From assembly GCF_014696625.1 (NCBI RefSeq), contig NZ_JACJQL010000014.1:1-64000 (forward strand): a stretch of 64,000 bases of DNA, given 5' to 3'. This DNA comes from Nostoc parmelioides FACHB-3921 (GTDB lineage Bacteria; Cyanobacteriota; Cyanobacteriia; Cyanobacteriales; Nostocaceae). Made by a program: the position numbers and the translations under genes. This document shows, piece by piece, positions 55,912 through 64,000 of this stretch. A model generated the notes under the pieces. That model did no database searches and had not been told where the DNA came from. It saw only the letters and a list, made by a program, of their open reading frames with translations. Numbering within the stretch: the first letter of the stretch is position 1; each line of letters begins with the position of its first letter.

Positions 55912-56379
55912 TCAGCTTGTCTTAGTATTCATTTGCTCTAATAATTTAGCAACTCTTTTGGCTGTTTCTGGTTGACGCTGTTTTTGCAATAATTCTTGAG
56001 CCTTTTGCAGATTAGTTTTAGCCTCTGCTTGTTTTTCTTGCTGCATGAGAATGGTTGCTAGACGTAAGTAACCTTGAGGATTTTTTGGGCTGCGGCGAAT
56101 TACTTCTTGAAATAATTCTGTTGCTTCTGCGACTTTACCTTGTTCCTTTAAAACATCTCCCAAAAATAAGCGGACTACATCATTAGTAGAGTTGATAGCT
56201 ATAACTTTGCGGAAAGCTGCTTCTGCACCTGGATAATCTTTTTGTTGATAAAGATTAACTCCTTTTTGAAATGAATTGGAAGTAATTAAGGTTTTTCCAG
56301 CGAAATAAATTAGGAATGTGATACTAACAAGGACGGCAACAGTCGCTAAAATATCAGTTAATTGCAGATTGTTTAACAT
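55912..56379 (-). CDS. Membrane-anchored TPR protein
   Basis: 155 residues. An N-terminal membrane helix (ILATVAVLVSITFLIYFAGK) is followed by tetratricopeptide repeats: GVNLYQQKDYPGAEAAFRKV, VRLFLGDVLKEQGKVAEATE and YLRLATILMQQEKQAEAKTN. TPRs mediate protein contacts; the partner is unknown. It lies 4 nt after the phytyltransferase gene, so the two are probably co-transcribed. Confidence 0.85.
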   Translation of the reverse strand: MLNNLQLTDILATVAVLVSITFLIYFAGKTLITSNSFQKGVNLYQQKDYPGAEAAFRKVIAINSTNDVVRLFLGDVLKEQGKVAEATELFQEVIRRSPKNPQGYLRLATILMQQEKQAEAKTNLQKAQELLQKQRQPETAKRVAKLLEQMNTKTS

Positions 56380-56383
56380 GGTT

Positions 56384-57340
56384 TCAAGCTAAAAGACAGG
56401 CAATGGGAAACATTAAATATTCTAAGAAAAATAGCTTCCAGATGAATTGATAGAATTGAGCGATCGCCGTTTTATCATGTATATCTACGGCTAAACTCTG
56501 CATCCACATCCAACAGAGTATAACTAGATGGGTTATGACCAGAAACACGGAGTTAATCGCACCTAGTCGCAACACACCGACTATCACCATACCCAAGTAA
56601 CAAACCGTTAATACCCACAGCGCTAAATTAAATACAGCCTGCGGCCCTAGTTGGATGGTGAGAGTGGTAATATTGTAGAGGCGATCGCCTTCCATATCAG
56701 GGATATCTTTAAAGATGGCGATCGCAAAGGTAAATATTAAAATAAATACCGTTAATATCCATACAGGTAGAGGAATTGATTGTTTATTTTGTAGTAGCCA
56801 ACTAAAGTGCAGATATAATCCTAAATTGACAATCGTTCCCCGTACTGAAAAAATGCACAAAGCCGCCCAAAAAGGAAACTGTTTTAAACGGATTGGTGGT
56901 AAAGAATAGGCTGTACCAATGGCTAAACTCACTGCCACCATACCAAATAAATAAGGGCCATTTAACCAAGCTGATACTATGGCGGTAATTCCCGTCAGAA
57001 TTACAATTATCTGTCCTTGTTTGCGGCTAAATTCTCCTGACGCTAGAGGTAAATGAGGTTTATTAACTTTATCAATTTCAATATCTTCTAATTGATTTAA
57101 CCCCACGATATAAACATTGCCACATAGACAAGCCAGCCATGCTCCTAAAACGGAGTTTATCTGCGTCAGGGCGAAACCTGTGGAACTGACGGCGATAGAA
57201 ATTAAATATAAGCCCAAAACACTGAGACTCGTGCCAATAATTGTGTGTGGGCGGGAAAATTTCCAAAAAGCGTAAAGCCACTGAAAAGATGATTCCAATG
57301 GTTTAGGTCGCAACGGTCTGTTTTGGGAACTTTGGTTCAT
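56384..57340 (-). CDS. hpt: Homogentisate phytyltransferase
   Basis: 318 residues, integral membrane prenyltransferase of the UbiA superfamily. The first Asp-rich motif is NQLEDIEIDKVNKPHLPLAS; the second is DIPDMEGDRLYNI. Eight or nine hydrophobic helices are visible. The wording FSRPHTIIGTSLSVLGLYL matches cyanobacterial homogentisate phytyltransferase, which joins homogentisate to phytyl diphosphate in tocopherol synthesis. Related plastoquinone or chlorophyll prenyltransferases are less likely because of the NxxDxxxD context and length. Confidence 0.9.
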   Translation of the reverse strand: MNQSSQNRPLRPKPLESSFQWLYAFWKFSRPHTIIGTSLSVLGLYLISIAVSSTGFALTQINSVLGAWLACLCGNVYIVGLNQLEDIEIDKVNKPHLPLASGEFSRKQGQIIVILTGITAIVSAWLNGPYLFGMVAVSLAIGTAYSLPPIRLKQFPFWAALCIFSVRGTIVNLGLYLHFSWLLQNKQSIPLPVWILTVFILIFTFAIAIFKDIPDMEGDRLYNITTLTIQLGPQAVFNLALWVLTVCYLGMVIVGVLRLGAINSVFLVITHLVILCWMWMQSLAVDIHDKTAIAQFYQFIWKLFFLEYLMFPIACLLA

Positions 57341-57771
57341 AAGTAGCTTGGATTAGGTAGATATTCCGGCTTACTGTTCATCTATTGTCACAGAATTTTG
57401 CCATTATCCAAACATTTACCAGCTATTTACAGACATACATCGTCGCTTCCCTATGACAATGGAGAATATAAGGAAAAATTTTACTTGGCTCCCACTACCC
57501 AATTTTGGCAGATATGTCCGAAATTGGGAATTGAACAGTTGTATTTTATTGATACTGTTAACAACATCGTCAAATTTAGCTAGAACTGCATAGACAAATA
57601 AAGGTTTATCGCAAGGTTAATCTATGGAAAAACCGAGTGAAAAGACCTTATTTGAGGATGCAGATTCTTCGTATCAACTTAACTACAATAACTTTACATT
57701 AATTCACGCTTTGGAATTTATTTTCACCAACTCTATCAACTCTTTTACTTTACGAAAATTAAGACAAATCT
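57341..57771. other. Non-coding region upstream of the PAS-LuxR gene
   Basis: About 430 bp. A plus-strand frame starting at ATG 57624 reads MEKPSEKTLFEDADSSYQLN but overlaps the regulator by 116 nt in another frame and loses coding character there. I leave it uncalled; a short upstream peptide of about 50 residues is possible. Confidence 0.4.
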
Positions 57772-58359
57772 ATGATGACTTTCACAAAGACATCGGAGCC
57801 AATAGAAGCTTCACCAAAAGAAACGAAAGCCAACTTTTTACAAGAAGTCATGGAAAGACTAGAAGATGGCATTCTTATTTTGACTAATGCCGGAGAAATA
57901 GTTCATGCTAATGCGTCAGCTTATGATTTATGTTGCCGAATAAGTCAAGGTAGTCTTGATTCTCAACTTATTCCGCCGATGATTTGGAAATTGTGCCAAC
58001 TCTTGCTAAATACTCATAATTTATATCCTGAAAAAAATCTGATTTTATCTGATGAAATTATGCTCGACAAATCAAATACACTAAGGGTTCGCGTCAGATT
58101 AGTTCAGCTAGAACGGTTCATTACATCTTGTTTATTAGTAACCATTGAAAATCAGTATGAATCTTTAAAAAATGCAGCGATCGCCGAAATCAGGAAATAC
58201 GATCTCACCCCTAGAGAAGCTGAAATCTGGAGACTTTATCGCTCTCATAATAGCTATAAAGAAATTGCTGCCCAGCTTTATATCACTATCAATACTGTCA
58301 AGAAGCACATGAAAAATATTCATGCTAAACGCCAGGCATTCGTAGCTGTTCACCAATGA
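57772..58359 (+). CDS. PAS-LuxR transcriptional regulator
   Basis: 195 residues. Residues about 20-120 look like a PAS fold (LQEVMERLEDGILILTNAGE, IVHANASAYDLCCRIS). The C-terminal 55 residues are a LuxR/GerE helix-turn-helix: LTPREAEIWRLYRSHNSYKE, IAAQLYITINTVKKHMKNI. There is no phosphoacceptor receiver, so the PAS domain may bind a ligand. The target is unknown. It is followed by an NTF2-like gene on the same strand. Confidence 0.88.
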   Translation: MMTFTKTSEPIEASPKETKANFLQEVMERLEDGILILTNAGEIVHANASAYDLCCRISQGSLDSQLIPPMIWKLCQLLLNTHNLYPEKNLILSDEIMLDKSNTLRVRVRLVQLERFITSCLLVTIENQYESLKNAAIAEIRKYDLTPREAEIWRLYRSHNSYKEIAAQLYITINTVKKHMKNIHAKRQAFVAVHQ

Positions 58360-58499
58360 ATCAATGAAAATCTTAATTCATTAGTAAAATTATTTATCCA
58401 GTTTTTTACTCATGAATCAAGATTTTTGGAATCACTGTGGCCTTAGCCCAGTGAGAATGTTAAAGTTTCATTTTCTGGTCAAATCAAACAACAAACAGC

Positions 58500-58883
58500 A
58501 TGGATACTACCCATAAAGCCCAGATCATTGCTAACGAGAAAAATCTCCTCTCAGCGATGAAAACCAATAATGTGGAACTTTTGGATAAACTGCTTCACGA
58601 CGAGCTTCTGTTTAACGGGCCAAGTGGCGAAACGGCAACCAAAGCGATGGATCTGGAAAATTACCGTTCGGGAAACATCAACCTGCATACAGTTGAATCA
58701 AGTGAGCTAATACTAAGTGTAGTCGGAGACGACGTTGTTGTTGCCGTCACAGTAGAGATACAAGGAAACTATTTAGGGCAAGAAATTAATGGCAAATTCC
58801 GCTATCTTAGGGTTTGGAAGCTATTTGAAAACAACTGGAAAGTGATTGCAGGAAGCGTGGTTACGCTAAGTACCGACAACTGA
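58500..58883 (+). CDS. NTF2-like (DUF4440) protein
   Basis: 127 residues: IIANEKNLLSAMKTNNVELL, DKLLHDELLFNGPSGETATK, VGDDVVVAVTVEIQGNYLGQ and FRYLRVWKLFENNWKVIAGS. The cone-shaped alpha+beta NTF2 fold is used by small enzymes and binding proteins. No catalytic dyad is certain. About 140 bp separate it from the PAS-LuxR gene. Confidence 0.85.
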   Translation: MDTTHKAQIIANEKNLLSAMKTNNVELLDKLLHDELLFNGPSGETATKAMDLENYRSGNINLHTVESSELILSVVGDDVVVAVTVEIQGNYLGQEINGKFRYLRVWKLFENNWKVIAGSVVTLSTDN

Positions 58884-59024
58884 ACAATGCCATTGATCTG
58901 TTTCGCCTTTATTTGGGAAAAGTCTTCATCAAAAACAACTAGAATAAAATTTTTACTGTCGTCTTTATGCTAATTTAGAATATTCACGCCAAGATAATAG
59001 GGCGAACTGAAATCATGGTTTTAA

Positions 59025-59510
59025 CTATTGAGAGTTAGTATTTTTCTGTAGGCGAATTAATGTATTGTAAACCTGCCTTTTTAAGTTGTTATTACTTTGG
59101 ATTTCCCGCGTTATTCTATTAAATTGGTCTATAGTCAGACCATAATCGCTAACAATTTTTTGAGAATGATTACAGTAATTTACAGCAATATCTCTAGCCT
59201 TACCTGGTAGAGCATTCATACTATTTGGCTCATTACAAACAATCTTGGGAACATCTCTATCACCGACAATTCTTTTAATTTCTCCAAAGGCTTGTTGACG
59301 GGCTGGCTCCATTGCTAATACAGCTTGAGCATAACCAGTAATTTCCGTACTATTAAACGATTGATTTTGAGCATTAGCTTTTAAGCTCACAGTACTGATA
59401 AACAAACTAGTACTAGTGAAAATGCCAAAAAACAAAGTTTTGACAAGTAAGTTTTGCATACTAGTTCGTCGGTAAAAAGGTTGATTTATCATCTTCATCA
59501 GGTCTGACAC
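59025..59510 (-). CDS. DUF4168 secreted protein
   Basis: 161 residues; starting at an internal Met (about 59459, MQNLLVKTLFFGIFTSTSLF) would leave a standard signal peptide ending LKANA. The mature part has TEITGYAQAVLAMEPARQQA, FGEIKRIVGD and QKIVSDYGLTIDQFNRITRE with IQSN, which is the DUF4168 pattern. It is probably periplasmic or exported. The function is unknown. Confidence 0.8.
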   Translation of the reverse strand: MSDLMKMINQPFYRRTSMQNLLVKTLFFGIFTSTSLFISTVSLKANAQNQSFNSTEITGYAQAVLAMEPARQQAFGEIKRIVGDRDVPKIVCNEPNSMNALPGKARDIAVNYCNHSQKIVSDYGLTIDQFNRITREIQSNNNLKRQVYNTLIRLQKNTNSQ

Positions 59511-59597
59511 AGAAAGACAGCAAGGATATATTAGTAACTTTGATTTATTTTGTGAGTGATAAGTTCCGGCAACTCATAGCATCTATGAAAATATTTT

Positions 59598-60587
59598 TTA
59601 GATGCGTTGGCATAGTTGACAAAGTTCTATGATTTTAATTTGAAGTATTGATATTTCAGCCCGGCCTTGTTTAACAGTAACCTCCAACTCTAGTAATAAT
59701 GGTAGACAAGAAATTAATTGCCTGAGGGAAAGTGATTGGACTTCTTGCTGGAGAAAGTAGATACGTTTAGGGTTGCCGATTTCAGCAGCTTGGGCGATCG
59801 CCTGCGGATTGCGTTCTCCACTTTCTACCATCAGTTTTACCCATAACCAAGTGCGAAATTGACCGATTAAGGTGGCTATTATCCGCAATTCTGGTTCAGC
59901 AGCATTGATGAGATCAGCCAAAATAGTCAAGGCTTTAGCTGTGTCGCCCACTCTAATCGCTGCGGCTAGTTGCAAGCTATTGTGGGTTGTATTTCTGACT
60001 AACCGAGTAACAGTATTTTCTTCAATAGGCCGATTGCTATCCTCAGCGTATAGGCGTAATTTCTCCATCTCATTGTAAAGCAGGCGTGTATCATTACCTA
60101 CAGCTTCTGCTAAAAGTTCGGCTGATTTTGGTGTAAGTTTTACTCCTACAGTTTGAGCAGCTTGATTCACAGCTTGGATCAGTAACTCCGTTTTCCACGG
60201 TGGAATGAGGGGAAATTCTCGAAATTCAGTGGCGGATTGCTTCAGTAATTTTGTGGATTTCAAGCGTTCATCTGGTTTATTACGGCAGGTAAGCAATAAA
60301 AAAGAATTTTCGGGAATTACGGATAAAGTGCGCGTCAGTTCCGCCAATACATTCTCAGGACAATTTTGTAAGAGGTTAGTATTCATCAGCCACACTAACC
60401 TTCCCCCAGCGCCAAAAACCGGTGTCATAACTTGGTTTAACCCCTGGATAGCTGCATCGCTGTCTTCTGGGGGAAAACTGGTGTAGTTAAAACTAGTCCA
60501 CAGGGGATCAAGGACGCGATCGCGTAATGTTGTCACTGCTTTGGCGATCGCAAAGTCATCTTCGCCCCAGTAAACGTAAATTGGCAT
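59598..60587 (-). CDS. holA: DNA polymerase III subunit delta
   Basis: 329 residues. It begins MPIYVYWGEDDFAIAKAVTT with the HolA N-terminus, then WLMNTNLLQNC, FLLLTCRNKPDERLKSTKLL and AVGNDTRLLYNEMEKLRLYA, which is the family signature, and a C-terminal IRVGDTAKALTILADLINA helical collar domain. It opens the beta clamp within the clamp loader. Confidence 0.93.
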   Translation of the reverse strand: MPIYVYWGEDDFAIAKAVTTLRDRVLDPLWTSFNYTSFPPEDSDAAIQGLNQVMTPVFGAGGRLVWLMNTNLLQNCPENVLAELTRTLSVIPENSFLLLTCRNKPDERLKSTKLLKQSATEFREFPLIPPWKTELLIQAVNQAAQTVGVKLTPKSAELLAEAVGNDTRLLYNEMEKLRLYAEDSNRPIEENTVTRLVRNTTHNSLQLAAAIRVGDTAKALTILADLINAAEPELRIIATLIGQFRTWLWVKLMVESGERNPQAIAQAAEIGNPKRIYFLQQEVQSLSLRQLISCLPLLLELEVTVKQGRAEISILQIKIIELCQLCQRI

Positions 60588-60656
60588 AGGGAAACCTCAA
60601 AGAAATTTAGCAGCAAGTCTGGAAATTTAAATCAGTGAAAACCCTTATATCTAGTC

Positions 60657-62801
60657 TCAACAGAAAACCTCTGTGGGCATTCCTAAAATACGGTAAAGAC
60701 TGGGATGATATTCTCCGTGAACAGTTAAGAGCATCGCCTGAATTAAAGCATCAGCTTTGAGGATAGTTTCCTGAAATTCCATTTCCACATCGGAGAGGGC
60801 GACAATCCCACCCCCTATACCAATAGAAGTTTGATTTGGTGTCAGTACGGCGGTACGGATGACAATATTCAAGTCGGCTGTACCGTTTACACCCAAAAAA
60901 CCGATCGCCCCTGAATAAACTCCCCGTGCCTCTTGCTCAAGTTGATCAATAATCTCCATCGTTCTCAGTTTAGGCGCACCCGTCATGGAGCCGCCGGGAA
61001 ATGCCATACGAATGCAGTCGGTTGCATCCATGTCGGGAGATAATAAACCACGGATAGTGCTGACAAGTTGATGCACTGTCGCGTAACTTTCCACATCCAT
61101 TAATTTGGGAACATGGATACTCCCGACTTGGCAAACTCGCCCCAAATCGTTGCGTAATAAATCAACAATCATCAAGTTTTCGGCTCGCTCTTTTTCGCTG
61201 CTACGCAAACTTTCCCGGAGTAAAAAATCTTCTTCGGGAGTCTCTCCCCGGCGTACAGTACCCTTGATCGGCTTGGTTTCTACCCAGCCTTGACGGTCAA
61301 TTTGCAGAAATCGCTCCGGGGAAGAACAGGCGATCGCCATTTCACCAAAGCGCAGAAAAGCAGAGTAGGGAGCTGGATTAACTTGGCGTAATCGGCGATA
61401 AAATGCCAGTGGATCAGCAGTTGTGTCTGTGCATAATCGATTAGTCAGGCAGACTTGGTAAGTTTCCCCCTCACGAATTTCTTTGAGACATCTAGAAATA
61501 TCATCTTTGTATGTCTGGTATGACCGACTTAAACGAAAAGTCACAGGGTGAGATGTTGTACTTGGCACAAGGGGAGGAAGAGGCGGAAGTGTCCGCAGAC
61601 GTTTCTCGGTTAGCTCAAACCAGTCTTTGGCTGACGCTATTTGATCTACAGGGGCGAGGTAAACTAAGTACGTGGTTTGCTCTTGGTGGTCAAAAGCAAT
61701 CAGGCGATCGCTTAAAAGCAAGATAGCATCGGGAAATGACGAGGGATGTTCTAACTCAGACCCGGATTCTGCCTTCAGTTCATAACCAAAGTAGCCCACA
61801 AAACCACAATTGAAATCAAAGGGTAGCTCATCAGATGGGCAACGGCGACGATTAATTTCTCGTTTGAGATAATCAAAAATATTCTCTTGAGTGCGTGTTA
61901 CTTCACCCGATTGTGTAATCGTCAGTTCTTGAGATTGGGTGCAGTAAGAAACGAGTAAACTGTTTATCCCCCCGCTTCCTCCCATAAAAGAGAAACGGGA
62001 TAATCCTGGTTCTACAAGGCTACTATCAAGCCAAAAAGCATGAGGATATTCACCAAAAAGATGGACGAACGCCTGTTCTGTATCGGGGTAATAATCTAGT
62101 TTTTGGCTACAAACAGTAAATTCTTGGGGTGGCGCTGGAGTAGGTGAATTAGTCGAAATAGAGAAAATTTTGCTTTCTAATTTGGGGCGAGGTCTACCAT
62201 TTTGGCGGATGAATCCTTCAGTAATACCTTGGAAGTTTTCCAGAAGTTTATATCCATACTCGCTACAGATAGATTCTGGATGAAACTGCACCCCCCACAA
62301 TGGTAAATGACGATGACGCAACCCCATCACCAACCCGTCTTCAGTCCATGCTACTTTTTCTAAACAACTGGGCAATTCTTCAGCAACCAGCAAAGAATGA
62401 TAGCGGACAACAGAGAAAGGTGTAGGAATTTCTTGGAATAAATCACCACCACTGTGATAGACATGACTCAATCGACCATGTTGAGGTTCTGGTGCGTGAA
62501 TTATCTTGCCACCATAATAATGACCAATTCCTTGATGACCAAGACAAACACCAAGTAAAGGAACATCTAAATAGTGTTGTAGTATCTGTTGACAAATACC
62601 GAAATCTTTAAGGTTTTCAGGACGACCGGGCCCAGGAGAAATGACTATATTATCAAAAACAAGTTGTTTTAATTCATACCAATCTAATTTGTCATTATGA
62701 ATAACAAGGGGCAACTCCCCGTTGACTTCAGCAATCATCTGGTAGAGATTAAAAGTATAAGAGTCGTAATTGTCAATAATTAGTGTTTTGATATCGCCCA
62801 T
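60657..62801 (-). CDS. pabAB: Bifunctional aminodeoxychorismate synthase (PabA-PabB fusion)
   Basis: 714 residues. The N-terminal glutamine amidotransferase (1-200) has LLGVCLGHQGIG with Cys86 as nucleophile and WGVQFHPESICS with the catalytic His-Glu. The C-terminal chorismate-binding domain contains ETKPIKGTVRRGETPEEDFL; the PIKGT lysine distinguishes aminodeoxychorismate synthase from anthranilate synthase (PIAGT). It also has VDLLRNDLGRVCQVGSIHVP and FPGGSMTGAPKLRTMEIIDQ. It makes 4-amino-4-deoxychorismate for folate. The fused form resembles that of plants and fungi. Anthranilate synthase remains a less likely alternative. Confidence 0.88.
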   Translation of the reverse strand: MGDIKTLIIDNYDSYTFNLYQMIAEVNGELPLVIHNDKLDWYELKQLVFDNIVISPGPGRPENLKDFGICQQILQHYLDVPLLGVCLGHQGIGHYYGGKIIHAPEPQHGRLSHVYHSGGDLFQEIPTPFSVVRYHSLLVAEELPSCLEKVAWTEDGLVMGLRHRHLPLWGVQFHPESICSEYGYKLLENFQGITEGFIRQNGRPRPKLESKIFSISTNSPTPAPPQEFTVCSQKLDYYPDTEQAFVHLFGEYPHAFWLDSSLVEPGLSRFSFMGGSGGINSLLVSYCTQSQELTITQSGEVTRTQENIFDYLKREINRRRCPSDELPFDFNCGFVGYFGYELKAESGSELEHPSSFPDAILLLSDRLIAFDHQEQTTYLVYLAPVDQIASAKDWFELTEKRLRTLPPLPPLVPSTTSHPVTFRLSRSYQTYKDDISRCLKEIREGETYQVCLTNRLCTDTTADPLAFYRRLRQVNPAPYSAFLRFGEMAIACSSPERFLQIDRQGWVETKPIKGTVRRGETPEEDFLLRESLRSSEKERAENLMIVDLLRNDLGRVCQVGSIHVPKLMDVESYATVHQLVSTIRGLLSPDMDATDCIRMAFPGGSMTGAPKLRTMEIIDQLEQEARGVYSGAIGFLGVNGTADLNIVIRTAVLTPNQTSIGIGGGIVALSDVEMEFQETILKADALIQAMLLTVHGEYHPSLYRILGMPTEVFC

Positions 62802-62945
62802 TTGAATAATACATAACCAGAAGTTGCACTCACGCAGGTATTTATCTACCCCATAAGTCCTACTATAATTGAGGCGACGAGCTACAGTAGAGCATAGGCG
62901 ATCGCTAACGTCGTGCAGTTTTCCAGCTAAATCGGAATTATGACC

Positions 62946-62987
62946 TTGACTATTGACTATTGACTATTGACTATTGACTATTGACCA
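62946..62987. repeat. STRR: five TTGACTA heptads plus TTGACCA
   Basis: Perfect TTGACTA units at 62946, 62953, 62960, 62967 and 62974, followed by TTGACCA at 62981. The array runs into the 3' end of the histidine kinase gene and supplies its last codons and stop (62971-62973). Confidence 0.95.
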
Positions 62988-64000
62988 AATTACCGATCGC
63001 CTCAATTAACGCATCTGGATCTACGGGCTTAGATATATGTAGTTGGAATCCGGCAGCTAGGGCTTGCTGCTGATTAATTTCTCCAGCGTAGGCTGTGAGG
63101 GCGATCGCGGGGATATTGCCTCCTTCTTGAGGCGATCGTTGTCTGAGTTGACGCATCAGCATATAACCGTCTACATCTGGCATTCCAATATCACTAACTA
63201 TAATATCTGGTAAAGATTGGGATAGGGCTTCTAGGGCTTCTTGTGCCGATGAGACAGCGATAACTTCTACATCATAATCTTCCAGAATAAAGGTAACTAA
63301 GTCGCGGATGTCTGGTTCATCATCTACAATCAAAACTCTCACGCCTGAAAGAGTGGCGGGTTGAAAGTTAGCTGATACAGGATTTTTATCCTCATGGTTC
63401 ATTGCTTCATGTTTGGGTGAGAGTGGTAAATTAACCGTAAAAGTAGCCCCTAATCCTTCCCCTGGACTTGTGGCCTGAACTGTACCACCATGCAGTTCTA
63501 CGACTTGACGCACAATTGCTAGTCCTAAACCTAAGCCACCAAATTTGCGTGTCGTCGTGCCATCAGCCTGACGGAAGTAATCGAACACATAAGGTAAAAA
63601 CTCTGGTGTAATTCCTTTACCCGTGTCAATTACTTGAATTTGTGCTTGATCATTAACGGCTTTGAGATGGATTTCTACTGTACCACCAGGTGATGTAAAT
63701 TTAACTGCGTTAGAGAGCAGATTCCAGACTACTTGTTGTAGACGATTGGCATCACCCATAACTTCACCCAATTCAGGGTCAAAGACATTTTGAATTTTAA
63801 TTTCTTTTGCTTCTGCTGCTAGCCGCACAGTATCAATTGCTGCTCCAATGACAATTGGCAAACTTACAGGACAAACATTGAGGCTTAATTTTCCTTGAAG
63901 GATACGTGAGACATCTAATAAATCTTCAATTAACTGCGTTTGTAGTGTAGCGTTGCGTTCAATAGTTTCTAAAGCACGGTCTGTAGTTGCAGCATCAAAC
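62971..64000 (-). CDS. Hybrid sensor histidine kinase, C-terminal part (cut by window end)
   Basis: The frame is open to the last base. It begins in the dimerisation domain after the His box (FDAATTDRALETIERNATLQ, TQLIEDLLDVSRILQGKLSL), continues with an ATPase domain (VVWNLLSNAVKFTSPGGTVE as N box; IQVIDTGKGI as G1; FGGLGLGLAIVRQVVELHGG as G2) and ends with a receiver domain (VRVLIVDDEPDIRDLVTFIL; PDIIVSDIGMPDVDGYMLMR with phosphoacceptor Asp; ISKPVDP with conserved Lys). It is a hybrid kinase of the common cyanobacterial type; its sensor lies beyond the window. Its last residues are encoded by STRR units. Confidence 0.92.
   Translation of the reverse strand, partial: FDAATTDRALETIERNATLQTQLIEDLLDVSRILQGKLSLNVCPVSLPIVIGAAIDTVRLAAEAKEIKIQNVFDPELGEVMGDANRLQQVVWNLLSNAVKFTSPGGTVEIHLKAVNDQAQIQVIDTGKGITPEFLPYVFDYFRQADGTTTRKFGGLGLGLAIVRQVVELHGGTVQATSPGEGLGATFTVNLPLSPKHEAMNHEDKNPVSANFQPATLSGVRVLIVDDEPDIRDLVTFILEDYDVEVIAVSSAQEALEALSQSLPDIIVSDIGMPDVDGYMLMRQLRQRSPQEGGNIPAIALTAYAGEINQQQALAAGFQLHISKPVDPDALIEAIGNLVNSQ

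Noticed and set aside
57624-57887. Plus-strand ORF of 87 residues before the PAS-LuxR gene
   Set aside because: Its 3' half overlaps the regulator in another frame and has no family features; no clear ribosome-binding site.

Overview
The window comes from a filamentous heterocyst-forming cyanobacterium of the Anabaena/Nostoc/Trichormus type. The evidence is psaC (photosystem I), a homogentisate phytyltransferase for tocopherol, minCDE, DUF6464, dense HIP1 palindromes (GCGATCGC) and heptanucleotide tandem repeats (STRR). No tRNA or rRNA gene was seen.

Positions 1-694 are a degraded accessory flank: the tail of a transposase-like ORF and the N-terminal part of what looks like a NACHT/STAND-type NTPase. 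Positions 695-42081 look like one Tn7-like, CRISPR-associated transposon (CAST) of about 41.4 kb, type I-B with a dev/Myxan-style Cascade. Its left end has three dispersed TnsB-type sites (705-833). Its right end has three sites in 20-bp phase (42015-42081) and stops 26 bp after the glmS stop codon, where Tn7 inserts. The transposition genes tnsA, tnsB, tnsC and tniQ, followed by cas6, cas8, cas7, cas5 and a 10-repeat CRISPR array, run leftward from the right end. A second, long TniQ (TnsD type) lies beyond the array. Cas3, Cas1 and Cas2 are absent, as expected for a transposon that uses Cascade only for targeting.

The cargo between the left end and the tnsD region (about 1-27.5 kb) is dominated by a complete extracellular/thylakoid-type contractile injection system (CIS), nearly all on the minus strand. 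In transcription order it holds a TPR methyltransferase, a DUF4157 effector-like protein, a TumA/TumE-like toxin-antitoxin pair, a AAA+ ATPase, a DUF4255 tube terminator, two sheaths, a tube, a small protein whose partner DUF6760 ORF seems reachable only by -1 frameshifting, a second tube protein, a repeat-bearing tape-measure candidate, LysM, gpD-like and gpV-like spike proteins, a PAAR-like tip, gp25, two J-type baseplate proteins, gpI and a fibre. The combination of a whole injection system with an RNA-guided/homing transposon is the main finding.

Positions 42108-64000 are ordinary chromosome: glmS, psaC, fmt, the minCDE operon, a DUF1537 kinase, a fused cobA-hemD, homogentisate phytyltransferase, a PAS-LuxR regulator, DNA polymerase III delta (holA), a fused pabA-pabB and a hybrid histidine kinase cut by the window end. 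Short hairpin elements and STRRs sit between them.

All family calls are from reading the translated sequence; no database search was run.
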